Of a stretch of 46,171 bases of DNA, positions 8,166-15,283 are shown piece by piece. The notes below the pieces were generated by a model, which was not told the DNA's origin, did no database searches, and was given only the letters and a program-made list of their open reading frames with translations. The stretch's first letter is position 1; each line of letters begins with the position of its first letter. This DNA is from Aequorivita vitellina. Its GTDB lineage: Bacteria; Bacteroidota; Bacteroidia; Flavobacteriales; Flavobacteriaceae. The stretch lies in the NCBI RefSeq assembly GCF_022008365.1, contig NZ_JAIRBA010000030.1:1-46171 (forward strand), read 5' to 3'. The translations under genes were made by a program, and so were the position numbers.

Positions 8166-8197
8166 AGAGTTACCTCGTGGGTGGCTCTTTTTTTTTA
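8166..8197 (+). terminator. Terminator of the DUF4468-like gene
   Basis: AGAGTTACC (8166-8174) pairs with GGTGGCTCT (8180-8188), allowing G-U pairs, and is followed by a run of T. It lies 25 bp after the stop codon. Confidence 0.8.
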
Positions 8198-8275
8198 AAA
8201 TAACTTTTCAAAAATAAAATTGGAATAGGCGTATTTGCTCTCGTAAGAATTGTTTTGGTAACGGTAAAAAAACAA

Positions 8276-8323
8276 TGTAGTTAATGTATTAAATGTACCC
8301 TAAAAAAAATAAAAATAATTTAG
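8276..8323 (+). repeat. TGTA 9-bp-phased repeat element, copy 3
   Basis: TGTA occurs at 8276, 8285 and 8294, followed by CCCTAAAAAAAATAAAAATA. There is no gene downstream before the element's right end, so this copy cannot be a simple promoter operator. It argues for a role in replication or recombination. It is the closest match to the inverted copy 1. Confidence 0.65.
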
Positions 8324-8349
8324 TGTCTAAACAGACGTAAATTTAAAAA

Positions 8350-8371
8350 AGTGTGCAAAAAGTATGCAAAT
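8350..8371 (+). repeat. Two tandem 11-bp repeats, probable integrase arm sites (right)
   Basis: agtgtgcaaaa (8350-8360) and agtatgcaaat (8361-8371) are head-to-tail variants of the 11-mer repeated three times near the left end. They lie 47 bp inside attR, as expected of arm-type integrase sites on this side. Confidence 0.7.
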
Positions 8372-8374
8372 GAA

Positions 8375-8414
8375 AAAACCAGTATTTACAAAAACGTTGT
8401 AAAGTACTGGTTTT
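8375..8414 (-). terminator. Replacement terminator for tRNA-Arg at the element's right end
   Basis: AAAACCAGTA with a TTTAC extension pairs with GTAAA and TACTGGTTTT with one bulged G. On the minus strand the stem runs into TTTTTTC, a good intrinsic terminator for the tRNA, whose 3' end is at 8420. The element thereby supplies the terminator that its own insertion displaced to 64-92. It could also stop plus-strand reading. Confidence 0.75.
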
Positions 8415-8417
8415 ATT

Positions 8418-8465
8418 AGTGACCTTGCCAGGATTCAAACCTGGAACCTCCTGAGCCGTAATCAG
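8418..8465 (-). repeat. Right attachment site (inside tRNA-Arg)
   Basis: This 48-bp segment is identical to 103-150 and forms the 3' part of the intact tRNA-Arg. Position 8466 is the first mismatching base, close to the anticodon loop. Confidence 0.93.
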
Positions 8466-8493
8466 GTGCGCTATTCAGTTGCGCCACAAGGCC
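8420..8493 (-). tRNA. tRNA-Arg (anticodon ACG)
   Basis: The minus strand folds as a complete cloverleaf of 74 nt. The acceptor is GGCCTTG with CAAGGTC (one G-U), the D stem GCGC/GCGC, the anticodon stem CCTGA/TCAGG with loop TTACGGC giving anticodon ACG, and the T stem CCAGG/CCTGG. The discriminator is A and CCA is not encoded. It reads arginine CGN codons after A34-to-inosine editing. Its 3' half is the integration site of the element to its left. Confidence 0.96.
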
Positions 8494-8518
8494 AAATTAT
8501 TATCGCTTTAAGCGGGTG

Positions 8519-8550
8519 CAAATATATTTCTTTTTAAATTGCAAGGCAAA
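8519..8550 (-). promoter_or_regulatory. Promoter of tRNA-Arg
   Basis: On the minus strand TTTG (8550-8547), a 20-bp spacer and TATATTTG (8526-8519) match the Bacteroidota -33/-7 consensus. Transcription would begin near 8512, shortly before the tRNA 5' end at 8493. The promoter overlaps the untranslated leader of the divergent apt gene. Confidence 0.7.
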
Positions 8551-8566
8551 TTAAAACCCGAAAAAA

Positions 8567-9079
8567 ATGGATTTATACAAATATATTAGAAATATTGAAC
8601 ATTTCCCTAAAGCTGGTGTCCATTTTAAAGACATTACGCCCTTGCTTGCAGATAGTGCGGCGATGGAAAGTTGTGTTGAGCAGTTATTGGCAATGATTGA
8701 AAATCAAAAAATAGATAAGGTAGCGGCCATTGAGTCTCGCGGGTTTTTTTTCGGAACACTTTTGGCGCAAAAACTTAATGCGGGATTCGTGCCAGTTAGA
8801 AAGCCGGGCAAGCTTCCGTATAAAACATTGAAAGAGCCATACCAATTAGAATATGGAATGGACGCCCTTGAAATTCACGAAGATGCTATTTTAAAAGGAG
8901 AGCGTGTGTTGCTTCACGACGATGTTTTGGCCACGGGTGGCACTGCAAAGGCGGCGTGCAATTTAATTGAAGGTTTGGGAGGCGTAGTTGTGCAATGTAA
9001 TTTTTTGCTTGAAATTGAATTTTTAAACGGAATTAAGAAATTACAAAATAAACCCGTAAAATCTTTACTGAAGTTTTAA
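8567..9079 (+). CDS. apt: Adenine phosphoribosyltransferase
   Basis: The 170-aa enzyme salvages adenine: adenine + PRPP gives AMP + pyrophosphate in the cytosol. The N-terminus (FPKAGVHFKDITPLL), the base-binding region (AIESRGFFFG) and the PRPP-binding loop (VLLHDDVLATGGTAKA, about residues 108-123) are all typical. The length is normal for APRT. The start at 8567 gives the expected N-terminus. It is divergent from tRNA-Arg and its stop overlaps, tail to tail, the 50-aa gene on the other strand. Confidence 0.97.
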   Translation: MDLYKYIRNIEHFPKAGVHFKDITPLLADSAAMESCVEQLLAMIENQKIDKVAAIESRGFFFGTLLAQKLNAGFVPVRKPGKLPYKTLKEPYQLEYGMDALEIHEDAILKGERVLLHDDVLATGGTAKAACNLIEGLGGVVVQCNFLLEIEFLNGIKKLQNKPVKSLLKF

Positions 9080-9228
9080 TCTAGCGCATTTTTAGTAACC
9101 CATAATTTATAGGCGAAAATAGCCATTTGTAATTTAGTGGCCTTCGCTAAATCTACCCCTTGTTTAGTAAAACTAGGAAGAACTTTACTATTTACTTTTG
9201 AAAGAAATTTGAAAAACGTCTTCTTCAT
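9076..9228 (-). CDS. Conserved 50-aa Flavobacteriaceae protein
   Basis: A short minus-strand reading frame from ATG at 9228-9226 to TAA at 9078-9076 encodes 50 residues beginning MKKTFFKFLSKVNSKVLPSF and ending TKNALD. The middle has a KATKLQMAIFAYK helix. I recall very similar small basic proteins across Flavobacteriia, often mislabelled SsrA-binding protein, although they lack the SmpB fold. Tail-to-tail overlap of 4 bp with apt supports a compact real gene. The function is unknown. Confidence 0.75.
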   Translation of the reverse strand: MKKTFFKFLSKVNSKVLPSFTKQGVDLAKATKLQMAIFAYKLWVTKNALD

Positions 9229-9392
9229 GATGTTTAAAATAATGTATGAAAATAAACAATTTGAAATGATTTTTTTAAAAATTGAAGTTAAAACCTAATA
9301 TAGAGACAAAGACCAATACATTATAAGGATAGTAATAAATTTTCTAAAGATTCTTTTTGGCATTTACTATCTTCGCCCACAAATAAATTTTG

Positions 9393-10346
9393 ATGGATTA
9401 TTTATTTCTTTTTCTAGGTTTGGTTTTGTTAGTTGTTGGTGGCGAATTTTTAGTTCGGTCGTCCGTAGCGCTTTCATTCAAACTTCATCTTTCAAAAATG
9501 GTTATTGGGCTTACGGTAGTTTCTTTTGCTACTTCGGCACCTGAACTTTTGGTGAGTTTACAGGCTGCACATAATGGATTTTCTGATATTTCAATAGGAA
9601 ATGTCCTTGGCTCCAATATCGCCAATATTGGGCTAGTTTTAGGTATTACCGCAATTATTTCGCCCTTGGCAATAGATAAGGATTTTTACAAGCTCAATTG
9701 GCCCGTACTTATGGTTGTATCCATTGCGCTTTATTTTATTTTGAAAAGTGGTCGTATAATAAGCCATTCTGAGGGCGTAGCCTTGTTACTTATGCTTTTT
9801 GTGTATCTCTGGATTTTAATTAAGCGGGCAAAAGGGCAAAGAGAAACCATGCCAGTTGATGATGGTATTGACGAAGGACTGTCTAAAACATCAAATTTTA
9901 AAATTATTGTTTGGTTACTAATAGGCGCTGTGTCGTTGTATGCGGGAAGTGAGTTTTTGGTAAGTGGTGCCGTTTCTTTAGCAGAACAGTTTGGTGTTAG
10001 CGAACGGGTAATTGCCGTAACTATGATTGCAGTTGGAACCAGTATTCCCGAACTTGCAGCTTCAGTTATTGCCGCGTTAAAAAGGGAAAAGGCTATTTCG
10101 CTTGGAAACCTAATAGGGTCAAATATTTTTAATATTTGTTCTGTTTTGGGAATTACTGCAATAATTCAGCCTATAGTATTAAAGAGTGAAGAAGTGCTTA
10201 CCAACGATATTTTCTGGATGATTGGTTTTGCTGGGGTTTTAGTTCCATTAGCATTTCTTCCAAAATCCTTTGAACTTGGTAGAAAAAGAGGGATTTTCTT
10301 GTTAGGAGCGTATGCCGTCTTTATTGGGATGACAATTTTAAAATAA
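9393..10346 (+). CDS. Calcium/sodium antiporter (YrbG-like)
   Basis: An inner-membrane cation exchanger of 317 aa. It has two inverted halves, each with an alpha repeat: SFATSAPELLVSL with GNVLGSNIANIGLVLG, and GTSIPELAASV with GNLIGSNIFNICSVLG. There are about ten hydrophobic segments, with a short charged loop at about residues 145-170. A TTG three bases upstream is in frame, but the ATG at 9393 gives the usual N-terminus. It stands alone between apt and glnA. Calcium as the substrate follows from the family, not from any residue seen here. Confidence 0.9.
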   Translation: MDYLFLFLGLVLLVVGGEFLVRSSVALSFKLHLSKMVIGLTVVSFATSAPELLVSLQAAHNGFSDISIGNVLGSNIANIGLVLGITAIISPLAIDKDFYKLNWPVLMVVSIALYFILKSGRIISHSEGVALLLMLFVYLWILIKRAKGQRETMPVDDGIDEGLSKTSNFKIIVWLLIGAVSLYAGSEFLVSGAVSLAEQFGVSERVIAVTMIAVGTSIPELAASVIAALKREKAISLGNLIGSNIFNICSVLGITAIIQPIVLKSEEVLTNDIFWMIGFAGVLVPLAFLPKSFELGRKRGIFLLGAYAVFIGMTILK

Positions 10347-10376
10347 CTCAGTATTTCTGTGAAATCCTAAAAATTT

Positions 10377-10438
10377 AGGGGGTGTTCATAAGTTTTTTGT
10401 CAATTCGTGTAAATTAACCATTCAATTTGAGGGGGTGT
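10377..10438 (+). promoter_or_regulatory. Direct repeat upstream of glnA
   Basis: AGGGGGTGT occurs at 10377-10385 and again at 10430-10438, each preceded by AATTT. The second copy sits just upstream of the glnA -7 box (10453-10460). The pair spaced by 53 bp (five helical turns) may be an operator for nitrogen control. Confidence 0.4.
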
Positions 10439-10452
10439 ATTTGTGTTTTTTC

Positions 10453-10460
10453 TATTTTTG
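10453..10460 (+). promoter_or_regulatory. -7 promoter element for glnA
   Basis: TATTTTTG matches TAnnTTTG and lies 24 bp before the ATG at 10485. If transcription begins about 7 bp downstream, the in-frame ATG at 10443 cannot be used, which supports the start at 10485. Confidence 0.6.
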
Positions 10461-10484
10461 CCTCGTAAAACTAAAAACACAAGG

Positions 10485-12671
10485 ATGTCAACTTTAAGAT
10501 TTTTTGCAATTAAGGAAACCTTTAATAGGGTTCCAGTACCTGTTTCTGAAACAGAGAGACGTTCCGATATTTTCGGAAAAAACGTATTTAGAGAATCTGC
10601 TATGCGGCAGTATCTTACCAAGGATTCTTTTAAAAGCGTTATGGATGCTATAGAAAATGGCTCTAAAATAGAACGTCACATTGCAGACCACATTTCAACA
10701 GGATTGAAGGAATGGGCAATTGCCAAAGGCGCTACACATTACACACACTGGTTTCAACCTTTAACTGGTGCAACAGCCGAAAAACACGATGCCTTTTTTG
10801 AAACCATAGAAAATGGTCAAGCTATAGAAAAATTTGGCGGTGGGCAGTTGGTTCAACAGGAACCGGATGCTTCAAGTTTTCCGAATGGTGGGATAAGAAA
10901 TACCTTTGAGGCGCGTGGTTATACTGCTTGGGATCCTACTTCACCTGCATTTATTTACGGCACAACATTATGTATTCCCACGGTTTTTGTTTCATATACG
11001 GGCGAAGCTTTAGATTACAAAACACCTTTGCTGCGTGCCTTGCAATCTATTGATAATGCTGCAACAGCAGTGGCAAAATATTTCGATAAGAATGTAACAA
11101 AAGTAACCGCCACTTTAGGTTGGGAGCAAGAATATTTTTTAGTTGACAGTGCATTGGCGGCATCCCGTCCAGATATTTCGTTGGCTGGAAGAACCTTATT
11201 AGGACATTCTTCAGCAAAAGGACAGCAGTTGGATGATCATTATTTCGGTTCTATTCCAGCACGTGTTTTAAATTTTATGCGTCATTTAGAAACAGAATGC
11301 ATGCTTTTGGGAATCCCGGTAAAAACGCGCCACAACGAAGTTGCGCCAAACCAGTTTGAATTGGCTCCTATTTTTGAAGAAACTAATTTGGCTGTAGATC
11401 ACAATTCATTATTAATGGATTTGATGCACAAAATAGCTGACAAGCATAATTTTAAAGTGTTGTTTCACGAAAAGCCTTTTGCGAATGTAAACGGAAGCGG
11501 AAAGCACAACAACTGGTCGTTGGCAACCGATACGGGCGTTAACCTTTTGGGACCTGGCAGTACACCTATGAAGAATCTTCAGTTTTTAACCTTCTTCATT
11601 AATACGCTTAAAGCCGTAAACGATCACGAAGAATTGCTTAGAGCATCTATTGCAAGTGCAGGTAATGACCACCGTTTGGGCGCCAATGAAGCACCACCGG
11701 CAATTATTTCGGCATTTATCGGGTCACAATTGACCGAAGTGTTGGACGAGTTGGAAAAAGTAACTAGCGGAAAACTTTCTCCACAGGAGAAAACAGATTT
11801 AAAGTTAAATGTAGTTGGTAAAATTCCAGAAATTTTATTAGACAACACAGATAGAAACCGTACTTCGCCATTTGCTTTTACAGGAAATAAATTTGAATTT
11901 CGCGCTGTTGGGTCAACTGCCAATTGTGCAAACCCAATGACGGTTTTAAATACTATTGTGGCGAACCAACTTATTGCTTTTAAAGCTGAAGTGGATGTTT
12001 TAATTAAGGACAAGAAAATGAAGAAGGATGATGCCATCTTCAATGTTTTAAAGGAATATATAAAAGATTCAAAGCGAATTCGTTTTGAAGGAGATGGTTA
12101 CGGCGAAGCTTGGGAAAAAGAAGGCGAAAAACGCGGGTTGAGCAATCATAAAACAACGCCGCGAGCCTTGCAAGCAAAAGTTTCTGAAAAAACCGTCGCA
12201 CTATTTGAAGGTCTTGGCATTATGAGCCGAGTTGAATTGGAGGCGCGTTATGAAATTGAAATGGAAGATTACGCGATGCGCATTCAAATTGAAGGACGTA
12301 TTTTGGGAGATATTGCTAGAAACCACATTATTCCAACAGCTATTCAATATCAAAATATTTTAATTGAAAATGTTCAGGGGTTAAAAAATATTTACGGAAC
12401 TGACTTTAAGAGTTTGGCTGGCGAACAAATGCAACTTATAGAACAAATTAGCGAACACATAGCAAAAATTAATAAAGGTATTACCGAAATGATTGACGCT
12501 CGTAGAAAAGCAAACAAAATTGAAGACCCAGTTGAAAGAGCTTTTGCTTATTGCGATGAGGTGAAATCGTATTTCCAAGTAATCCGTTATCACTGCGATA
12601 AACTCGAGTTGCTTGTTGATGACGAACTTTGGCCGTTAACAAAATACCGCGAGTTGCTTTTTACTAAATAA
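10485..12671 (+). CDS. glnN: Glutamine synthetase type III
   Basis: This 728-aa enzyme is the large GSIII class that makes glutamine from glutamate, ammonia and ATP. It is a cytosolic oligomer. Motifs include GWEQEYFLVD (about 211), KTRHNEVAPNQFELAPIFEE (about 279), NGSGKHNNWSL (about 335), DHRLGANEAPPA (about 388) and DRNRTSPFAFTG (about 457). The length is typical of GSIII and far longer than GSI. The frame is open upstream to 10443, but the promoter position and the family N-terminus (MSTLRFFAIKETF) argue for 10485. It is a single-gene unit with its own terminator. Confidence 0.96.
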   Translation: MSTLRFFAIKETFNRVPVPVSETERRSDIFGKNVFRESAMRQYLTKDSFKSVMDAIENGSKIERHIADHISTGLKEWAIAKGATHYTHWFQPLTGATAEKHDAFFETIENGQAIEKFGGGQLVQQEPDASSFPNGGIRNTFEARGYTAWDPTSPAFIYGTTLCIPTVFVSYTGEALDYKTPLLRALQSIDNAATAVAKYFDKNVTKVTATLGWEQEYFLVDSALAASRPDISLAGRTLLGHSSAKGQQLDDHYFGSIPARVLNFMRHLETECMLLGIPVKTRHNEVAPNQFELAPIFEETNLAVDHNSLLMDLMHKIADKHNFKVLFHEKPFANVNGSGKHNNWSLATDTGVNLLGPGSTPMKNLQFLTFFINTLKAVNDHEELLRASIASAGNDHRLGANEAPPAIISAFIGSQLTEVLDELEKVTSGKLSPQEKTDLKLNVVGKIPEILLDNTDRNRTSPFAFTGNKFEFRAVGSTANCANPMTVLNTIVANQLIAFKAEVDVLIKDKKMKKDDAIFNVLKEYIKDSKRIRFEGDGYGEAWEKEGEKRGLSNHKTTPRALQAKVSEKTVALFEGLGIMSRVELEARYEIEMEDYAMRIQIEGRILGDIARNHIIPTAIQYQNILIENVQGLKNIYGTDFKSLAGEQMQLIEQISEHIAKINKGITEMIDARRKANKIEDPVERAFAYCDEVKSYFQVIRYHCDKLELLVDDELWPLTKYRELLFTK

Positions 12672-12704
12672 TTTATACTTAAAACAGGCTATTTAATATG
12701 CTGT

Positions 12705-12735
12705 AAACCGTCTAGCTTTTGTTGGACGGTTTTTA
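12705..12735 (+). terminator. Terminator of glnN
   Basis: AAACCGTC (12705-12712) pairs with GACGGTTT (12725-12732) and is followed by T residues, 34 bp after the glnN stop codon. Confidence 0.8.
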
Positions 12736-12916
12736 CTTTTAAATGACAAAAAGGTTCTGAAGTGGTAACCTTTCAATTTAAATAATACCGTGTTTATTGT
12801 TAAAAAAATATATTAATTCCATGTGGTGATTTAATAATTTGAAGTACAGTTTCAAAAAAAGCATAATAGCAATTCTGATTATTCTTCGCTATTTATAAAA
12901 ACCCCAAGACACTACC

Positions 12917-12947
12917 TTTGTGGGCTTTTTTTTAATCCGTACTTTTG
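12917..12947 (+). promoter_or_regulatory. Promoter of purM
   Basis: TTTG (12917-12920), a 19-bp spacer and TACTTTTG (12940-12947) form a textbook Bacteroidota promoter 18 bp before the purM start. The -33 box lies in the 3' arm of a CCCCAAG/CTTTGTGGG hairpin with a T run (about 12902-12932), so a second terminator-like structure overlaps the promoter. The rest of 12736-12900 is AT-rich with no gene. Confidence 0.75.
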
Positions 12948-12965
12948 CAGCTATAACCAAACCCA

Positions 12966-14144
12966 ATGAGTAAAGAAATTTCAAAACGTTACGCACAAAG
13001 AGGTGTTTCGGCCGGAAAAGAAGATGTGCACAAGGCCATTAAAAATGTAGATAAAGGATTGTTTCCAAACGCATTTTGTAAGATTGTTCCAGATTATTTA
13101 ACTGGTGATAAAGATTATTGCCTCATAATGCACGCCGATGGTGCTGGTACGAAATCTTCACTAGCGTACGCATACTGGAAAGAAACAGACGATCTTTCGG
13201 TATGGAAAGGAATTGCTCAAGATGCACTTATTATGAATATTGACGACCTGCTTTGTGTAGGTGCAGTTGATAATATTATGCTTTCTTCAACTATAGGAAG
13301 AAATAAAAATTTAATTCCGGGTGAGGTCATTTCGGCAATCATTAACGGTACCGAAGAGTTGATTTCTGAAATGAAAAAATTTGGGGTTACCATTCATTCC
13401 ACAGGAGGTGAAACTGCAGATGTGGGCGATCTTGTGCGAACAATTATAGTTGATTCTACTGTTACTGCCCGAATGAAGCGAAGTAACGTGGTGGACAATG
13501 CAAATATAAAACCGGGCGACGTTATTGTTGGTTTGGCATCTTTTGGGCAAGCAACCTATGAAAAGGAATACAACGGTGGAATGGGCAGTAACGGCTTAAC
13601 GTCTGCCAGACATGATGTTTTTGAAAAATATCTAGCCAATAAATATCCCGAAACTTTTGACGCATCCGTACCTTCTGAACTTGTGTATTCAGGTTCAAAA
13701 AAATTAGATGATGTTGTAGCAAATAGCCCCATAAACGCTGGAAAATTGGTGCTTTCGCCCACGCGAACCTACGCACCGATTGTTAAAGAAATATTGACGC
13801 AATTCAGTAATAAAGAAATCCACGGAATGATACACTGTAGCGGAGGCGCGCAGACAAAAATTCTTCATTTTATTGAAAATTTACATATTATAAAAGACAA
13901 TATGTTTGATGTTCCGCCACTTTTCAAATTGATACAAGAGGAAAGTAAAACAGATTGGAAAGAAATGTACCAAGTGTTTAACATGGGGCATAGAATGGAG
14001 CTTTATGTGCCTGAAGAAATAGCAAGTAAAATTATTAAGATTTCACAATCATTTAATGTTGATGCGCAAATTGTGGGTAGGGTAGAAGCATCAGAAAATA
14101 AAAAGCTTACTATAAGCGGCGAGAACGGCACTTTCACATACTAA
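12966..14144 (+). CDS. purM: Phosphoribosylformylglycinamidine cyclo-ligase (AIR synthetase)
   Basis: A 392-aa enzyme of de novo purine synthesis that closes the imidazole ring of FGAM with ATP to give AIR. It has the PurM/SelD-type fold. Near the N-terminus are GVSAGKEDVHKA and the nucleotide-binding HADGAGTKS stretch. A DALIMNIDDLLCVGA motif follows at about 89, then TGGETADVGD and the C-terminal half with CSGGAQTKIL. It is longer than the E. coli enzyme, as is usual for the Bacteroidota form. The next gene starts 10 bp after its stop. Confidence 0.92.
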   Translation: MSKEISKRYAQRGVSAGKEDVHKAIKNVDKGLFPNAFCKIVPDYLTGDKDYCLIMHADGAGTKSSLAYAYWKETDDLSVWKGIAQDALIMNIDDLLCVGAVDNIMLSSTIGRNKNLIPGEVISAIINGTEELISEMKKFGVTIHSTGGETADVGDLVRTIIVDSTVTARMKRSNVVDNANIKPGDVIVGLASFGQATYEKEYNGGMGSNGLTSARHDVFEKYLANKYPETFDASVPSELVYSGSKKLDDVVANSPINAGKLVLSPTRTYAPIVKEILTQFSNKEIHGMIHCSGGAQTKILHFIENLHIIKDNMFDVPPLFKLIQEESKTDWKEMYQVFNMGHRMELYVPEEIASKIIKISQSFNVDAQIVGRVEASENKKLTISGENGTFTY

Positions 14145-14154
14145 TTTCGTTAAT

Positions 14155-15159
14155 ATGAAGAATACCTTTTATATAATCTTTACGCTATTTCTGTTTAGTT
14201 TCAATAATATACTTGCAAATGTAAATTCACTTTTCTTAGCGCATATAGAAAAAGACACACTTCACTTAGGTTGGAAATCAAAAAGTGAAGTTGGTTTATT
14301 GCTAAATCAGGTGTCGTTTACAAATTGGAATTCGGGTGGAACAAACTCTATCTCGGGGATAATTTCGGGGAAATCTGCGGCAAAATTTAAAACCGAAAAG
14401 TGGTCTTGGAATTCAGTATTAAACTTGAAATACGGTTTAAACAAACAACAAGATAATGGTATTAAAAAAACGGAGGATATTATTGAACTAAATTCTAATT
14501 TAGTCTTGCAAACAGATTCTATTAGCAATTGGTTTTACTCTGCGCGGCTTAGTTTTAATACGCAATTTTCTAACGGATATAAATACCCAAATACGGAAGA
14601 AGCTATTTCTAGATTTTTGGCTCCAGGATATATGTTTTTTGGAATGGGGATGGAGTATGGCAAGAAAATAGAACAATTGTCTTTTTACGCATCGCCGTTC
14701 ACTATAAAAACCACTTTTGTACTCGATGACTATTTAGCAAATAAAGGTGCGTTTGGGGTAAACCCAGCCATTTTCGACGAAGATGGAAATATGCTTAGCT
14801 CTGGTAGTCGCGTTAAACAAGAAGTAGGAATATTGTTGACTAATAAGTATGAAGAAAAACTTTTTGAAAATATTGAACTCAACAGCTATTTAAGATTATA
14901 TACAGATTATTTAAATAGTTTTGGAAATATTGACATTGATTGGGAATTGCAACTAGACATGAAAGTCAATAAGTTTGTGAAAGCAACATTGGGCTCACAC
15001 CTTAGATATGACAATGATATTAAAGTTGAATCTACTCGAAACGAAATTACAAACGAGGAAATTATAAGTGAAGGGCCAACCGTTCAATGGAAACAAATTC
15101 TTGGCGTTGGCGTAGTTATCGATTTTGATAAACTAGTTCAAACAAAAGAAACATCTTAA
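14155..15159 (+). CDS. DUF3078 outer-membrane protein
   Basis: A 334-aa protein with a signal peptide (about residues 1-22, hydrophobic FYIIFTLFLFSF). The mature part matches the DUF3078 pattern: NQVSFTNWNSGGTNSISG near the start, then alternating beta strands with aromatic girdle residues and paired strands such as WSWNSVLNLKYGLNKQ. It ends in a beta strand suited to barrel insertion. It is presumably an outer-membrane beta barrel of unknown substrate. It lies 10 bp after purM and may be cotranscribed with it. Confidence 0.82.
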   Translation: MKNTFYIIFTLFLFSFNNILANVNSLFLAHIEKDTLHLGWKSKSEVGLLLNQVSFTNWNSGGTNSISGIISGKSAAKFKTEKWSWNSVLNLKYGLNKQQDNGIKKTEDIIELNSNLVLQTDSISNWFYSARLSFNTQFSNGYKYPNTEEAISRFLAPGYMFFGMGMEYGKKIEQLSFYASPFTIKTTFVLDDYLANKGAFGVNPAIFDEDGNMLSSGSRVKQEVGILLTNKYEEKLFENIELNSYLRLYTDYLNSFGNIDIDWELQLDMKVNKFVKATLGSHLRYDNDIKVESTRNEITNEEIISEGPTVQWKQILGVGVVIDFDKLVQTKETS

Positions 15160-15256
15160 TTCTCCAGTATCCCCTTTGCTGCAAACTAAGAATTCAGCAG
15201 ATTTATCATTTCAAAATATCATATTTTCAATCGAAATATTATCGATTAAAAAATTG

Positions 15257-15264
15257 TAAATTTG
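15257..15264 (+). promoter_or_regulatory. -7 promoter element for prfA
   Basis: TAAATTTG matches TAnnTTTG and lies 19 bp before the prfA ATG. No convincing -33 TTG is seen at the usual distance. Confidence 0.5.
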
Positions 15265-15283
15265 CACTCATTATAAAATTTCT

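Larger units (their letters stand above)
103..8465. mobile_element. Integrated satellite-like element in tRNA-Arg
   Basis: The element is bounded by a perfect 48-bp direct repeat that is the 3' part of tRNA-Arg. It starts with a tyrosine recombinase next to the left end. It carries a regulator pair, an SF3 helicase and a primase-like protein, then accessory genes, all on the plus strand. No relaxase, coupling protein, type IV secretion gene, capsid, portal or terminase is visible. The gene order resembles P4-like satellites and small integrative replicons, so it probably replicates when excised and depends on a helper for transfer. That dependence is inferred. Confidence 0.85.

Noticed and set aside
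151-8417. Known defence or toxin-antitoxin system in the element
   Set aside because: No nuclease, NTPase pair, RT, TIR, methyltransferase or toxin-like motif is visible besides the replication helicase. A defence role for the unknown genes remains only a possibility.
10443-10484. Upstream start for glutamine synthetase
   Set aside because: The in-frame ATG lies before the -7 box at 10453, so it would not be transcribed, and the extra 14 residues are not family-like.
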